64,000 bases of DNA from Kryptolebias marmoratus (GCF_001649575.2 NC_051434.1:3565283-3629282), one strand, 5' to 3'; counted from the first letter of the stretch, positions 45,556 to 54,557 are shown. Translations and numbers: made by a program. Notes: generated by a model not told the origin, from the letters alone.

Positions 45556-45681
45556 TCATGCTTCAACAGTCAGGCATGCGTGTTGCCATGGTAACTGAGC
45601 CTGAAAAAGGAAATGAGGAAGTTCGGTTTCTTTTCAAGTGTTTTATCCTCTGCAGTGGATCAGTGCTGCCCCCCTCCAGTG
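45556..45681 (+). pseudogene. Truncated C-exon relic with its intron tail
   Basis: Reads as a diverged copy of the last part of the J-C intron (TTGCCATGGTAACTGAGC, ending CCTCTGCAG), then only 26 bp of C exon (TGGATCAGTGCTGCCCCCCT...), missing about 18 bp relative to intact C. At about 45680 it switches without a gap to the start of the conserved block that carries the complete C exon. It marks a recombination junction. Confidence 0.8.
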
Positions 45682-45881
45682 TTCCAATTTAACTCAGAGA
45701 AACATGAAAACATCTGAAAAAGAAAGAAGTCGAACATTTTTATCTTTCTGACTGAAACCTGTCTGTTGCTGTGGTTCAGCAGTGATGCCTGTCTGTTGCC
45801 ACGGTTACCGAGCTGAAAGAAGGAAGTGAAACACCAAGCAGGAGTTTCATCTAAACTCTTCAATGTGTTTTCTCTCTGCAG

Positions 45882-46216
45882 TGGATCGAACCCCTCCCTC
45901 CCTGACGGTGCTGCCCCCCTCCAGTGAGGAGCTGCAGCAGGAGAAGGTCACCCTCATGTGTCTGGCCAACAAGGGCTTCCCCTCAGACTGGAGTCTGTCC
46001 TGGAGGGTGGACGGCAGCAGCAGCAGCAGCTTCAGCTGGGAGCAGAGCAGGAGCCCCGGGGTGCTGGAGAAGGACGGCCTCTACAGCTGGAGCAGCACCC
46101 TGAGGCTCCCTGCAGACCAGTGGAGGAAGGTGGGCTCTGTGAGCTGTGAGGCCACCCAGGGCTCCCAGACTCCCCTCACAGAGACCCTGAGGAGGGACCA
46201 GTGCTCCCAGGACTGA
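45882..46216 (+). CDS. Ig light-chain constant region, cluster 1
   Basis: Single C1-set Ig domain exon after acceptor CTCTGCAG at 45881. With one base from J it encodes 111 residues. The first domain Cys is in [19 protein letters not shown] and Trp in LSWRVDG; a Ser run (SSSSS) follows, then [19 protein letters not shown], the second Cys in [15 protein letters not shown] and a C-terminal RRDQCSQD whose Cys would pair with the heavy chain. An AATAAA lies at 46351. The encoded protein differs from the cluster 2 C at one residue (DRT versus DGT). Confidence 0.96.
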
Positions 46217-46951
46217 GCTGACTCACTGGACCACCTGTATTGGTTTTACAGCGCTACTGTTTTTAACCTCTTTTCATTCTGCCTCTTTCTCTTATTTTAG
46301 GTTTAAACATCTTTGTGTGCTTCTTTTGCATTCTGTCTGCCATTCAAAACAATAAAAGTTCAAATAATAAATAAATTGCAGACTTATTTTTCTTTAAGTT
46401 TTATTAATCCATGCAGAAAATAGATTTGGTATAATTTTATTGCCAAAGGGTAAAATATAGACAAATAAATTTAGACCTATTTATGAACTTCATCACATTG
46501 ATGCTGCTGTATATTCAGAATTTATTCAGCTACAATAAACACTCATTCCACTGGTAACATTCAGACACAGACATGTTATAACAGCTGAAACAATGCTGCA
46601 ACATGTTTCTGTTATTGACAGCATCAGTCCCTGAAGGTCCAATCTGAGCTATAGTGACAACTTGTAGAAGAAGTTGCAAGTTTCCCCCACTCCATCACTA
46701 TTTCCCACTATTTAAATTTTGATTTAAAAAGAAAAAAGCTACTCGTTTGTCTTTTGCACAGAGCTGCGTTGACACACATCTTCATTAAAGCAACAATGGC
46801 GCCATCTTTAGTCCACTCGATGAAAATGCACAGTGTGTAAACTGTGTTGGTTCAATTCAACAGCAGTTCTGATTATCTTTGTAAAAAAACTTAAACAAAG
46901 CAATATAAAGACACTAGTGAAGATTAAAAACAGTATCAGAATCTCAGTGAG

Positions 46952-47203
46952 TCAGGTTGCTAAGAATACTGGTCTCTCTTTATTCAGGGTCTCTCTAAGA
47001 GGACTCTGGGAGACCTGGGAGGCCTCACAGGTCTGCTGGACCTGGGGCTCCTGCTCTGCGCCCAGCTGCTACTGCTACTGCTGCTGCTGCTGCTGCCGCC
47101 GTCGACCTTCTAGCACAGCCTCCTGTCTGAGGGGAAACCCAAGCGTGGCCTTCACCTGATGCACCTCAGTAAAATAGGACAGGTCACAGGGGGAAAAAAT
47201 ACA
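46952..47203 (-). pseudogene. Decayed Ig C exon on the opposite strand
   Basis: On minus, a CTCTGCAG acceptor at about 47211-47204 is followed by recognisable pieces of the C exon in order: GAGGTGCATCAGGTGAAGGC (LQQEKV region), TTTCCCCTCAGAC (FPSD), CGACGGCGGCAGCAGCAGCA (VDGSSS), GGGCGCAGAGCAGGAGCCCC (WEQSRSP), CTGTGAGGCCTCCCAGG (CEATQG) and AGAGAGACCCTGAATAAAGA (ETLR), ending CCTGACTCACTGAG. Internal stops (TAG) and deletions disable it. Upstream, 47220-47320 on minus matches the J-C intron tail (AACCTGTCTGTTGCTGC). It is the only C-like sequence here on minus. Confidence 0.85.
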
Positions 47204-47700
47204 CTGCAGAGTTTAGATAAAACACCTCATCTTTTGACTTCCTTCTTTGATGTTGGTCACCATGACAACAGATAGGCATCATTGCCGAAGCGCAGCAACA
47301 GACAGGTTTCGGTACTAAAGATAAAATTGTTAGAAACACCACGTTGCTTTGATGATTTCTTTACTGTAAACTAAAATTCCCAAAACAGTGTTTCATTTCT
47401 CACATTTCAATCTCTTTTGAATCATAAATAATTTTTTTACTCATATTCCCAAACTGAGATATATGTGCAAATGTTTAAAACAAAAACAAAAACAAAAAAC
47501 AAACAAACAAACAAACAAACAAATAAAATTCAGGCAAGATTTTTTTGTGTAAGTAGACTGAAGGAAAGAACAGAAACATAAAAAATAAAAACATAAAAAT
47601 AAATAGACATGTTTCTGTTGGCCTGAATGATTCATTGATAATCAGCATCAACAAATGAATCCTAGTCCCAGTTGGAGTGTGAAGATTTCCATAGAGAGCC
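47204..47700. other. Spacer with intron-tail relic and (CAAA)n repeat
   Basis: 47204-47320 is the minus-strand intron tail of the decayed C exon. 47480-47525 is a (CAAA)n-rich microsatellite. The remainder up to the V promoter has no recognised feature. Confidence 0.6.
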
Positions 47701-47701
47701 T

Positions 47702-47748
47702 CTTTGCATCAGCAGCTCCATGCTCCAGTGCTCTGGGAGAGTTTATAG
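47702..47748 (+). promoter_or_regulatory. Ig V promoter: octamer and TATA-like box
   Basis: CTTTGCAT at 47702-47709 and TTTATAG at 47742-47748, 40 bp before the leader ATG at 47789. Confidence 0.75.
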
Positions 47749-47788
47749 TCCTGAGAGTTGAACCCTGGATGACTGACAGCTGTCCTTC

Positions 47789-48287
47789 ATGACAACAGAA
47801 GACACAGAAATCCTCCTCATCAAAAACATGACTCTGACCTGCGTCCTCATCTGGACTCTCCTCTGCTGCTGCTTCACAGGTAAAGTCCAGAGAATCAAAC
47901 TCCTCTCCTCTGTGAACATCTGTCCCTCTGAAATGAAGCTGCTTTATGTTTCTGTCTCTGTGTCCTCAGAGTCCAGAGGACAGGTCTCAGTGACTCAGCA
48001 GCCTGCAGCAGTGAGCTCTGCTGTTGGAGGATCCGCCACCATCAGATGTACGACCAATGAAAATGTCATTAATTCGGACTCTGTTGAGTGGTACCAACAG
48101 AAGCCCAGTGAAAGCCCAAAGTTAATCATTTATTATGCAGTAAACCGGAAAAGCTATACTCCAGATCGCTTTACAGGCAGTGGATCAAAGACTGACTTCA
48201 CTCTGATCATTGATAGAGTTGAAGATGAAGATGCAGCAGTTTACTACTGTATTGCACGGCACCACATCAACAATCAGAATCTGTTCA
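47789..48287 (+). CDS. Ig light-chain V gene (family 1), plus strand
   Basis: Leader exon 47789-47879, 90-bp intron 47880-47969 (G|GTAAAG to CCTCAG|AG), V exon 47970-48287. The domain shows the FR1 Cys in TIRCTTNENV, FR2 VEWYQQKPSESPKLIIYY, FR3 PDRFTGSGSKTDFTLIIDRV and YYCIARHHINNQNLF. It is the only V in the window on the same strand as J and C. It would join by deletion to J at 50999 (removing the intervening V genes) or to later J segments. FR3 LIIDRVEDED is more diverged than the other family 1 V genes, but nothing breaks the frame. Leader and intron are the same as in the minus-strand V genes. Confidence 0.92.
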
Positions 48288-48315
48288 CACAGTGAAAACG
48301 GCTCATACAAAAACC
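48288..48315 (+). other. V-side recombination signal (12-bp spacer), V at 47789
   Basis: Consensus heptamer CACAGTG (48288-48294), 12-bp spacer, consensus nonamer ACAAAAACC (48307-48315). Confidence 0.95.
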
Positions 48316-48419
48316 TGCCTACAGCAATTACATTGTCAAGTGCAGCTGGAAATACAAATACAGTGGTCCTCAACCATTTCACGCCAAACTTAACTTAACG
48401 TCAAATATTTTTTAAAGAG

Positions 48420-48724
48420 AAGTGAAACAATGTGTGAGACAGTTACTGTTAGAGCAGAAAAACATCTGTCATAAAGTCCTAACACAGGAAATCACCGCTT
48501 TAACAGTAACCATGTCATGGTTTCTGCTGCGTCAGGCACAGATGTGTGGTTCCTCCCCTACCCATCTCACCTTGACAGTGCTGTCTCCCTTCATGAATGG
48601 CTGCAGCAGGGAAACAGGAGTCAGAGGTGGGCTCTGTGACCTGTGAGGTCACCCAGGGCTCTGAGTGTCCTCTCAGTGTCCTCTCTGAGAGACACTGAAG
48701 AACAAGCAGTGTCCCCAGTTCTGA
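48420..48724 (+). pseudogene. Deleted Ig C exon relic, plus strand
   Basis: 48420-48555 resembles the end of the cluster 3 J-C intron (compare GTGTGAGACAGTTACTG with the sequence near 55495). An exon remnant follows: ACCTTGACAGTGCTGTCTCC (LTVLPPS region), GGCTGCAGCAGGGAAAC, then a jump over most of the domain to GTGGGCTCTGTGACCTGTGA (VGSVTCE), CACCCAGGGCTCTGAG and a diverged tail to a TGA near 48722. The middle of the domain, including the first Cys, is deleted. An AATAAA at 48767 persists. No J remains in front. Confidence 0.8.
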
Positions 48725-49212
48725 TCAGACTCACTGAGACTCTTTTAGTGGTTTTACTGTTATAACAATAAAAGTTTGGCGTGTACACATTACTTCAAAA
48801 ACTTTAATTCCATTTGTACAAATAACTTGTATAATACTGTAGATACAAAATATTTAGTTTCAAATTTAGCCTGAATGAAAAATGTAAAAGTATTTACAGC
48901 ATAAAACTATACGTTTATTACAAGCTGACAGTAATAAACTCCTGAATCTTCAGGCTGAACTCCACTGATGGTCAGAGTGAAGTCAGTTCCTGATCCACTT
49001 CCACTGAAACGATCTGGAACTCCAGACTGACGGCTAGTGGCCTGATAGATGAGGAGTTTAAAAGCTTCTCCAGGTTTTTGTAGGTACCAGTGGAGATAGG
49101 TGCTCATGGCTGAACTGGCTTTACGTCTGATAGAAACAGTCTGTCCTGAAACAGCAGACTGAGCTCCAGGAGTCTGAGTCAAGAGGATTTCTCCTGATGT
49201 GTGCTGGTATCT

Positions 49213-49335
49213 CATTTGGTGACTGTATGTCGTTGTTTTTATGACTTTTTAATTTTGTGTTATTATGATGTAAAACCCTTTGAACTGCCTTGTGCTGAAA
49301 TGTGCTAAACAAATAAACTTGACTTGACTTGAATG
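49213..49335 (-). mobile_element. Retroposon tail inside the V pseudogene intron
   Basis: Reads CCCTTTGAACTGCCTTGTGC, TGAAATGTGCTAAACAAATA then AACTTGACTTGACTTG on plus. The phrase 'tttgaa.tgccttgttgctgaaatgtgct..acaaataaacttg' is a widespread fish retroposon 3-prime tail, with a short (GACTT)n end. As written the tail runs on plus, so the element is inserted antisense to the V gene. Confidence 0.5.
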
Positions 49336-49401
49336 ATGAACCTAGAAAACTTGATGAGAATCTATTGTGACTGTTGTGCAACAGTTGGAAGGAAAACTTT
49401 T

Positions 49402-49447
49402 CACAACAACAACAACAATAACAACAACAGCAACAACAATAATAATA
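49402..49447. repeat. (AAC/AAT)n microsatellite
   Basis: Repeating CAACAACAACAACAATAAC type trinucleotides between the leader piece and the V exon of the family 2 pseudogene. Confidence 0.8.
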
Positions 49448-50035
49448 TCATTCTGAATAAATGACGGTTAGTGCTATTTGTTTCTCACCCTGAACAAGGT
49501 TAGCAGGAGAGTCAGTGACATTTGTGGAAGTTTCATTAATCTGTAAAATGTATTCATATTGATTGGAACTCTGCATTAAATGAACCAGCCATTTTTTTCT
49601 TTCTTTTTTTGTGTTTAATTAGGACCAATATGTTACATGTCCCTTAAATCACTTAATTTCTTCATAAAAGAAGCAAACAATCTTTTATAGATTTATTTCA
49701 GATAGGGATTCAGTTTGCATTTCAGTAATGGACACATGAAGCAGATCTATAACTGTGAATGTATTCATCAGCTCATGATTTATATTTGTATATGGTGTAT
49801 ATGTACCAGTTTCACTTAAGTGGACAGATTTGTTCTGTTGTGTAGTCTTTGATTCAAAAATCAAAAAGAGTAAAATTCTTTTTTTTTCTATTTTGAAAGA
49901 AAAATTGGATGAGTACAAAACAAAACAAAAAAGACTTGAGGCATAAACATACAACGTAGAGCAAGTTTTCATATTCTGTGGTCTCCGGCTGCAGCTGCAG
50001 CCCCAGATGCATCAGTTTCTGATACATCTGGGGGA

Positions 50036-50063
50036 GGTTTTTGTATGACACTTTTTCACTGTG
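50036..50063 (-). other. V-side recombination signal (12-bp spacer), V at 50064
   Basis: On minus, heptamer CACAGTG (50063-50057), 12-bp spacer, nonamer ACAAAAACC (50044-50036). Confidence 0.95.
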
Positions 50064-50574
50064 TGAACGTCCATCCGCTGCCAATCTTATATTCACCGAG
50101 GCAGTAATAAACTCCTGCATCTTCTGTCTGAACTCCACTAATGGTCAGATCAAAGTTAGTCTTTGATCCACTGCCTGTAAAACGAGCTGGAGTCCCTGAT
50201 GCTCTCTGATTGGTGAGGTAAATTAAAAGTTTAGGAGCTTTTGTATTTTCCTGATGGTACCAGGACGATGTGTCTTGGCTGTTGCTAGTATACGTAACTC
50301 TTTCACTATGTTTGCAGTTGATGGTGACGGATCCTCCAACAGCAGAGCTCACTGCTGCAGGCTGCTGAGTCACTGAGACCTGTCCTCTGGACTCTGAGGA
50401 CACAGAGACAGAAACATAAAGCAGCTTCATTTCAGAGGGACAGATGTTCACAGAGGAGAGGAGTTTGATTCTCTGGACTTTACCTGTGAAGCAGCAGCAG
50501 AGGAGAGTCCAGATGAGGACGCAGGTCAGAGTCATGTTTTTGATGAGGAGGATTTCTGTGTCTTCTGTTGTCAT
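50064..50574 (-). CDS. Ig light-chain V gene (family 1)
   Basis: Leader exon 50574-50484, 90-bp intron, V exon 50393-50064. FR1 Cys in TINCKHSERV, FR2 SSWYHQENTKAPKLLIYL, FR3 [18 protein letters not shown], then YYCLGEYKIGSGWTF. The heptamer lies only about 940 bp from J at 50999 in inverted orientation, and the V promoter (50615-50661) faces that J RSS across about 300 bp. The reading frame is open and the RSS is consensus, so it looks functional. FR2 has His in place of the usual Gln (WYHQ). Confidence 0.92.
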
Positions 50575-50614
50575 GAAGGACAGCTGTCAGTCATCCAGGG
50601 TTCAACTCTCAGGA

Positions 50615-50661
50615 CTATAAACTCTCCCAGAGCACTGGAGCATGGAGCTGCTGATGCAAAG
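50615..50661 (-). promoter_or_regulatory. Ig V promoter: octamer and TATA-like box
   Basis: On minus, CTTTGCAT at 50661-50654 and TTTATAG at 50621-50615, upstream of the leader ATG at 50574. Confidence 0.75.
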
Positions 50662-50959
50662 AGGCTCTCTATGGAAATCTTCTGACTCCAACTGGATGTT
50701 GGATCAATATGATGATGCTGTTTAATGTATCAGTGTTTTTTGGTAATGTAGTCACTTTTATGATGTTCAAAGCAAAATATATATAATTAGCATCAGCCTC
50801 GAGATCATTGATGTTTTTAGTTTTCATNAAATATTTACCTTTGTGAAACATTCAGTGCACAGTTTGTTGAAGCACTTTGTTGTCAACTTTGTACTTCTTG
50901 AAATGTTCTGCAGCTTTGTTTGTGTTGAAGTCAGAGAGCCGTGTCTCTCTGCAGTCAGA

Positions 50960-50998
50960 GGTTTTTGTACGACGGTTCAGTCAGTTTGTATCACTGTG
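50960..50998 (+). other. J-side recombination signal (23-bp spacer)
   Basis: Nonamer GGTTTTTGT (50960-50968), 23-bp spacer, consensus heptamer CACTGTG (50992-50998). Confidence 0.95.
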
Positions 50999-51036
50999 GT
51001 GCACGTTCGGTGGAGGAACCAGACTCACAGTTAACT
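50999..51036 (+). CDS. Ig light-chain J segment, cluster 2
   Basis: 38-bp J reading [12 protein letters not shown], donor T|GTAAGT at 51037. The first complete codon is TGC (Cys), where the other three J segments have His, Leu or Tyr, so a cysteine can enter CDR3 unless trimmed. It splices to the C exon at 52185. Confidence 0.92.
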
Positions 51037-52184
51037 GTAAGTACATTTAACTCAATTAATCACACAGATTTTAAGGTGGACTTGTTTAATTTATAACTAT
51101 AAGGTTTTCTAGGACGTCCACATTAAGAATTATAACTTTTAAGAAAACAGGAAAACTTGAGTCTGTAGTTTTATCATCAGAAAGCCTCTCTGTTAAACAT
51201 TTATTGTGTTCTTTGTGTCTTTTTAAACAAATAACAGTTCATGTTCTTTAAAATCTTTATCTAAATGAAAAAAAACAGAGATTACATTTTATTCTAAGGT
51301 CATTATTTAAACTAAAGTTGTTTAACTATTTTAATTTATCCTTAAACATTTTCAGAAAATCTTTAGTTATTTTTTAAACAGCAACGTGTCTCAACTGGAC
51401 TGAGGTTAAATATGCTTCTCACTGAATATCAGTAATTCTTTTTTACTCATGATATCAAACATTTGACTTGTTACTATTTCTGGGTGAAGAAATCAGGAAA
51501 AAGTTTTGAAACTCTTTCATTTTAGTCACAATCTTAGAAAGTTAAAGTTCAGCGTATTTCTAAATCCTAACATCTGTAAAACATGGACTCTTTCTTTCTT
51601 GAAAACACTTCAAAAACAAGAAACGAGCAGAAACAGCTGGAAATTTGCTCAAAGTCCAGAGTTTAACTCTGAACAGATTATTCTTGACAGCTACTAAATG
51701 TTAGAAAAAGGCTGCAGTTTAATGAACTCTATGGATCAACTTTAAAGGTTCAAGTTTCACATTTCACTGATTTACAGTTTGTCAGAAAATAGTTTTCTGT
51801 TTATCACAAATAAAAGATCATTAAGTCATTCCTGTTCAAAGAAAAATGATGGTTGTTTTTAAAAATGCACCTGAATCGTCTTAATAAATTGAGTGAAAAA
51901 TGTATTTTATGATGTTAGAAAGTGACTCCATGTTGTGGAAGTTACAGAACTTGTTCACAAATTTCAGTCCTGTTTTGATAAATGTTCCAATTTAACTCAG
52001 AGAAACATGAAAACATCTGAAAAAGAAAGAAGTCGAACATTTTTATCTTTCTGACTGAAACCTGTCTGTTGCTGTGGTTCAGCAGTGATGCCTGTCTGTT
52101 GCCACGGTTACCGAGCTGAAAGAAGGAAGTGAAACACCAAGCAGGAGTTTCATCTAAACTCTTCAATGTGTTTTCTCTCTGCAG
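51037..52184 (+). other. J-C intron, cluster 2
   Basis: AT-rich intron. From about 51983 to its end it is almost the same as 45680-45881 of cluster 1. Confidence 0.7.
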
Positions 52185-52519
52185 TGGATGGAACCCCTCC
52201 CTCCCTGACGGTGCTGCCCCCCTCCAGTGAGGAGCTGCAGCAGGAGAAGGTCACCCTCATGTGTCTGGCCAACAAGGGCTTCCCCTCAGACTGGAGTCTG
52301 TCCTGGAGGGTGGACGGCAGCAGCAGCAGCAGCTTCAGCTGGGAGCAGAGCAGGAGCCCCGGGGTGCTGGAGAAGGACGGCCTCTACAGCTGGAGCAGCA
52401 CCCTGAGGCTCCCTGCAGACCAGTGGAGGAAGGTGGGCTCTGTGAGCTGTGAGGCCACCCAGGGCTCCCAGACTCCCCTCACAGAGACCCTGAGGAGGGA
52501 CCAGTGCTCCCAGGACTGA
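52185..52519 (+). CDS. Ig light-chain constant region, cluster 2
   Basis: Single C-domain exon after acceptor CTCTGCAG. With the J base it encodes 111 residues: Cys in [10 protein letters not shown], Trp in LSWRVDG, second Cys in VSCEATQG, C-terminal DQCSQD. The protein equals the cluster 1 C apart from DGT in place of DRT near its start. The 3-prime flank diverges 10 bp after the stop, and its own AATAAA lies at 52616. A recent duplication or gene conversion with cluster 1 is inferred. Confidence 0.96.
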
Positions 52520-53527
52520 GCTGACTCACCAAGACGCTGATACAGATTTTACTGCTCTCTCTGCTTTCAACATTCATGTTTTCTTGACTGTTTTGTGATT
52601 TTTTGGTTTCAATTTAATAAAGATTTCTTTCAGTTTGACTCAATTCACAAATGACTTTTCTTTGCTATAATGTAGAGAAATTATTTACAAACAGCAGTCT
52701 AAATAAGTCTCAAAGCAACAAAATTTTTATATTTTTAAATGTAAAAAATAAAGACCGAAATAAAAAGGCAAATAATATTCCTGCTCAAAGTCTGGGTCCT
52801 ATTGTGTTAAAACCAGCATTTTAGTTCCCTCCAACAGTCTATGTTCAAACACAGATTGTTGATTTAGTTTGACATTTGAAACTGAAGCTATAATTTGGTC
52901 AAAACTCCAAAAATCTTTATTCTGAAAGAGCAAACGTTGCATTGACAACAAAAGAAAGGTGATTGTTGTGCAGTTGCACAGCTTCGAGTCCAGATTTAAT
53001 GATGTCGAACAAGTTGAATGACTATTTATGATGAATACATTTTGCAGGACAGATTTTTTTTCTTAGATTTGGAATTTAATCTATTAGTGGTAAAGAAAAC
53101 CAGAGTAGATGCTCAAAGAAATTCAGTTTGATGTCAATCAGACAATTCATATTTAAGTCAAGAGCCAATTAACCTGTCACTGTGCAATTCTGCAGATTTT
53201 AGCAATCAGTTGTGGAAACTATTGCAAAGAAAAAGAAAAAGTCAAAATCAAATCATTGTTGTGGAAATGGAAGCATGGATGAGTTAGGTAGCACTAAAAC
53301 ATACAATATTTATCACAGTAACTTTGACAAGTTGCAATTCTGATCATAGTATGAAGATATATAGTAAATATAAATTTCCACCAGGAGTTTGAGGACAGAT
53401 TCCAGTTGTCCCAGTATATGTTTATTTGTGATTTAAAAAACATCTGAATTCATCTTTGAACTGCTTCATGAGAAATCTCCATAGGAGTAGAAAAGTGTGT
53501 GTGTCTGTGGACTTGTATGCGCTATGT
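52520..53527. other. Unassigned spacer between clusters 2 and 3
   Basis: Contains the poly(A) signal of the cluster 2 C gene (52616) and AT-rich DNA with no recognised gene or repeat. Confidence 0.5.
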
Positions 53528-53748
53528 TGTGGGGACAATTTTCCTAACATATACTAACTTGTGGGGACCAACTGCTCCTTGTGGGGACCAAAGCCTGGTC
53601 CCCACGAGGAGAAATGTTTTTAGGTTAGGGGTTAGGGTTAGGACTAAGGTGTGAATTGAGTTTAGGTTTGGTTTAGGGTTAGGGATGTACTGGTAATGGT
53701 TAGGGTTAGGCTGTAGTAATGTATGGAAGTCAATGGAAAGTCCCCACA
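53528..53748. mobile_element. Small repeat element with GTGGGGAC inverted ends
   Basis: Begins TGTGGGGAC (53528) and ends GTCCCCACA (53748), so it has 9-bp inverted termini. Inside are two more GTGGGGACCAA copies, a CTGGTCCCCACGAGG and TTAGGGTTAGGG telomere-like runs (53622-53641, 53698-53710). This organisation is typical of a high-copy fish nonautonomous element. A (GT)n tract follows directly. Confidence 0.6.
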
Positions 53749-53763
53749 AAGATAGAGAGACAG

Positions 53764-53766
<3 letters not shown>

Positions 53767-53805
<39 letters not shown>
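53767..53805. repeat. (GT)n microsatellite
   Basis: About 19 uninterrupted TG dinucleotides adjoining the GTGGGGAC element. Confidence 0.95.
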
Positions 53806-53807
<2 letters not shown>

Positions 53808-53868
53808 AGTGAACTGTATCAGAGTCAGAAGCTGCATCTGTGAGTTTCTCTTGACTTTCAGTGAGAGA

Positions 53869-53896
53869 GGTTTTTGTACGACTGTTTTTCACTGTG
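53869..53896 (-). other. V-side recombination signal (12-bp spacer), V at 53897
   Basis: On minus, heptamer CACAGTG (53896-53890), 12-bp spacer, nonamer ACAAAAACC (53877-53869). Confidence 0.95.
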
Positions 53897-54085
53897 TGAA
53901 CACCCACTGACTGTTGATGTAATGATAACTCTGACAGTAATAAACTGCAGCATCTTCAGCCTGAACTCCACTGATGGTCAGAGTGAAGTCAGAGTTTGAT
54001 CCACTGCCTGTAAAACGAGCTGGAGTCCCTGATGCTCGAGTGCTGGCAAAGTAAATAAGGAGTTTAGGAGTCTCTCCATCTCTCT
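53897..54085 (-). CDS. Ig light-chain V gene, 5-prime part lost in assembly gap
   Basis: 3-prime part of a family 1 V exon: [59 protein letters not shown], then a consensus RSS. FR1, CDR1, intron and leader fall in the 100-N gap. The visible part closely resembles the V at 58593-59091, differing in CDR2 and CDR3. Because the gap length is nominal, one or more further V genes could be missing. No defect is visible in the part present. Confidence 0.88.
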
Positions 54086-54185
54086 NNNNNNNNNNNNNNN
54101 NNNNNNNNNNNNNNNNNNNNNNNNNNNNNNNNNNNNNNNNNNNNNNNNNNNNNNNNNNNNNNNNNNNNNNNNNNNNNNNNNNNNN
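54086..54185. other. Assembly gap (100 N)
   Basis: Exactly 100 Ns, the usual placeholder for a gap of unknown size. It lies inside a V exon, in sequence that is repeated elsewhere in the locus. Confidence 0.99.
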
Positions 54186-54518
54186 CTTTGATGATGCTTT
54201 TAATTGTTTAATCAGTCAGTTTATCATGATTTATATTCTATCAAACTTGATTTTATTCTTACTTGGTTGGACTCCTTATAATTCTGCCATAGAATATGTT
54301 TTTCCATGAATCTTTGTTTTTGATTCACTTTACTTTAAGAGCAGTAAGTTTTGATTACAAATTTTTTTCTTTATTATTATTTTATTTAAGACAAAAAGGT
54401 AATGTTCTTCTTTTTCAATTTTAATAAATCTGTTTTTCTTGTGTGCAGCTGTTTTGCAGACTGAGACTGTAGAGTTTGTTGTGTTGAAGTCAGAGAGCCG
54501 TGTCTCTCTGCAGTCAGA

Positions 54519-54557
54519 GGTTTTTGTACGATGGTTCAGTCAGTTTGTATCACTGTG
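54519..54557 (+). other. J-side recombination signal (23-bp spacer)
   Basis: Nonamer GGTTTTTGT (54519-54527), 23-bp spacer, heptamer CACTGTG (54551-54557). Confidence 0.95.

Larger units (their letters stand above)
48903..49521 (-). pseudogene. Ig light-chain V pseudogene (family 2)
   Basis: Family 2 V (compare 57042-57585). V exon 49193 to about 48915 reads [20 protein letters not shown], then [10 protein letters not shown] where the FR1 Cys is replaced by Arg, [38 protein letters not shown] and YYCQLVINV. No heptamer or nonamer follows. The leader piece at 49521-49489 (MSLTLLLTLF) has lost 13 bp relative to the intact family 2 leader, breaking frame, and a retroposon tail lies in the intron. 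Three independent lesions support a dead gene. Confidence 0.88.

Noticed and set aside
45660..45863. 67-codon minus ORF repeated at 51942-52166
   Set aside because: The matching translations arise because the two C cassettes are duplicated; the ORF lies antisense to the J-C intron tail.
46833..47159. 108-codon plus ORF with Leu/Cys-rich part
   Set aside because: It is the wrong strand of the decayed minus-strand C exon.
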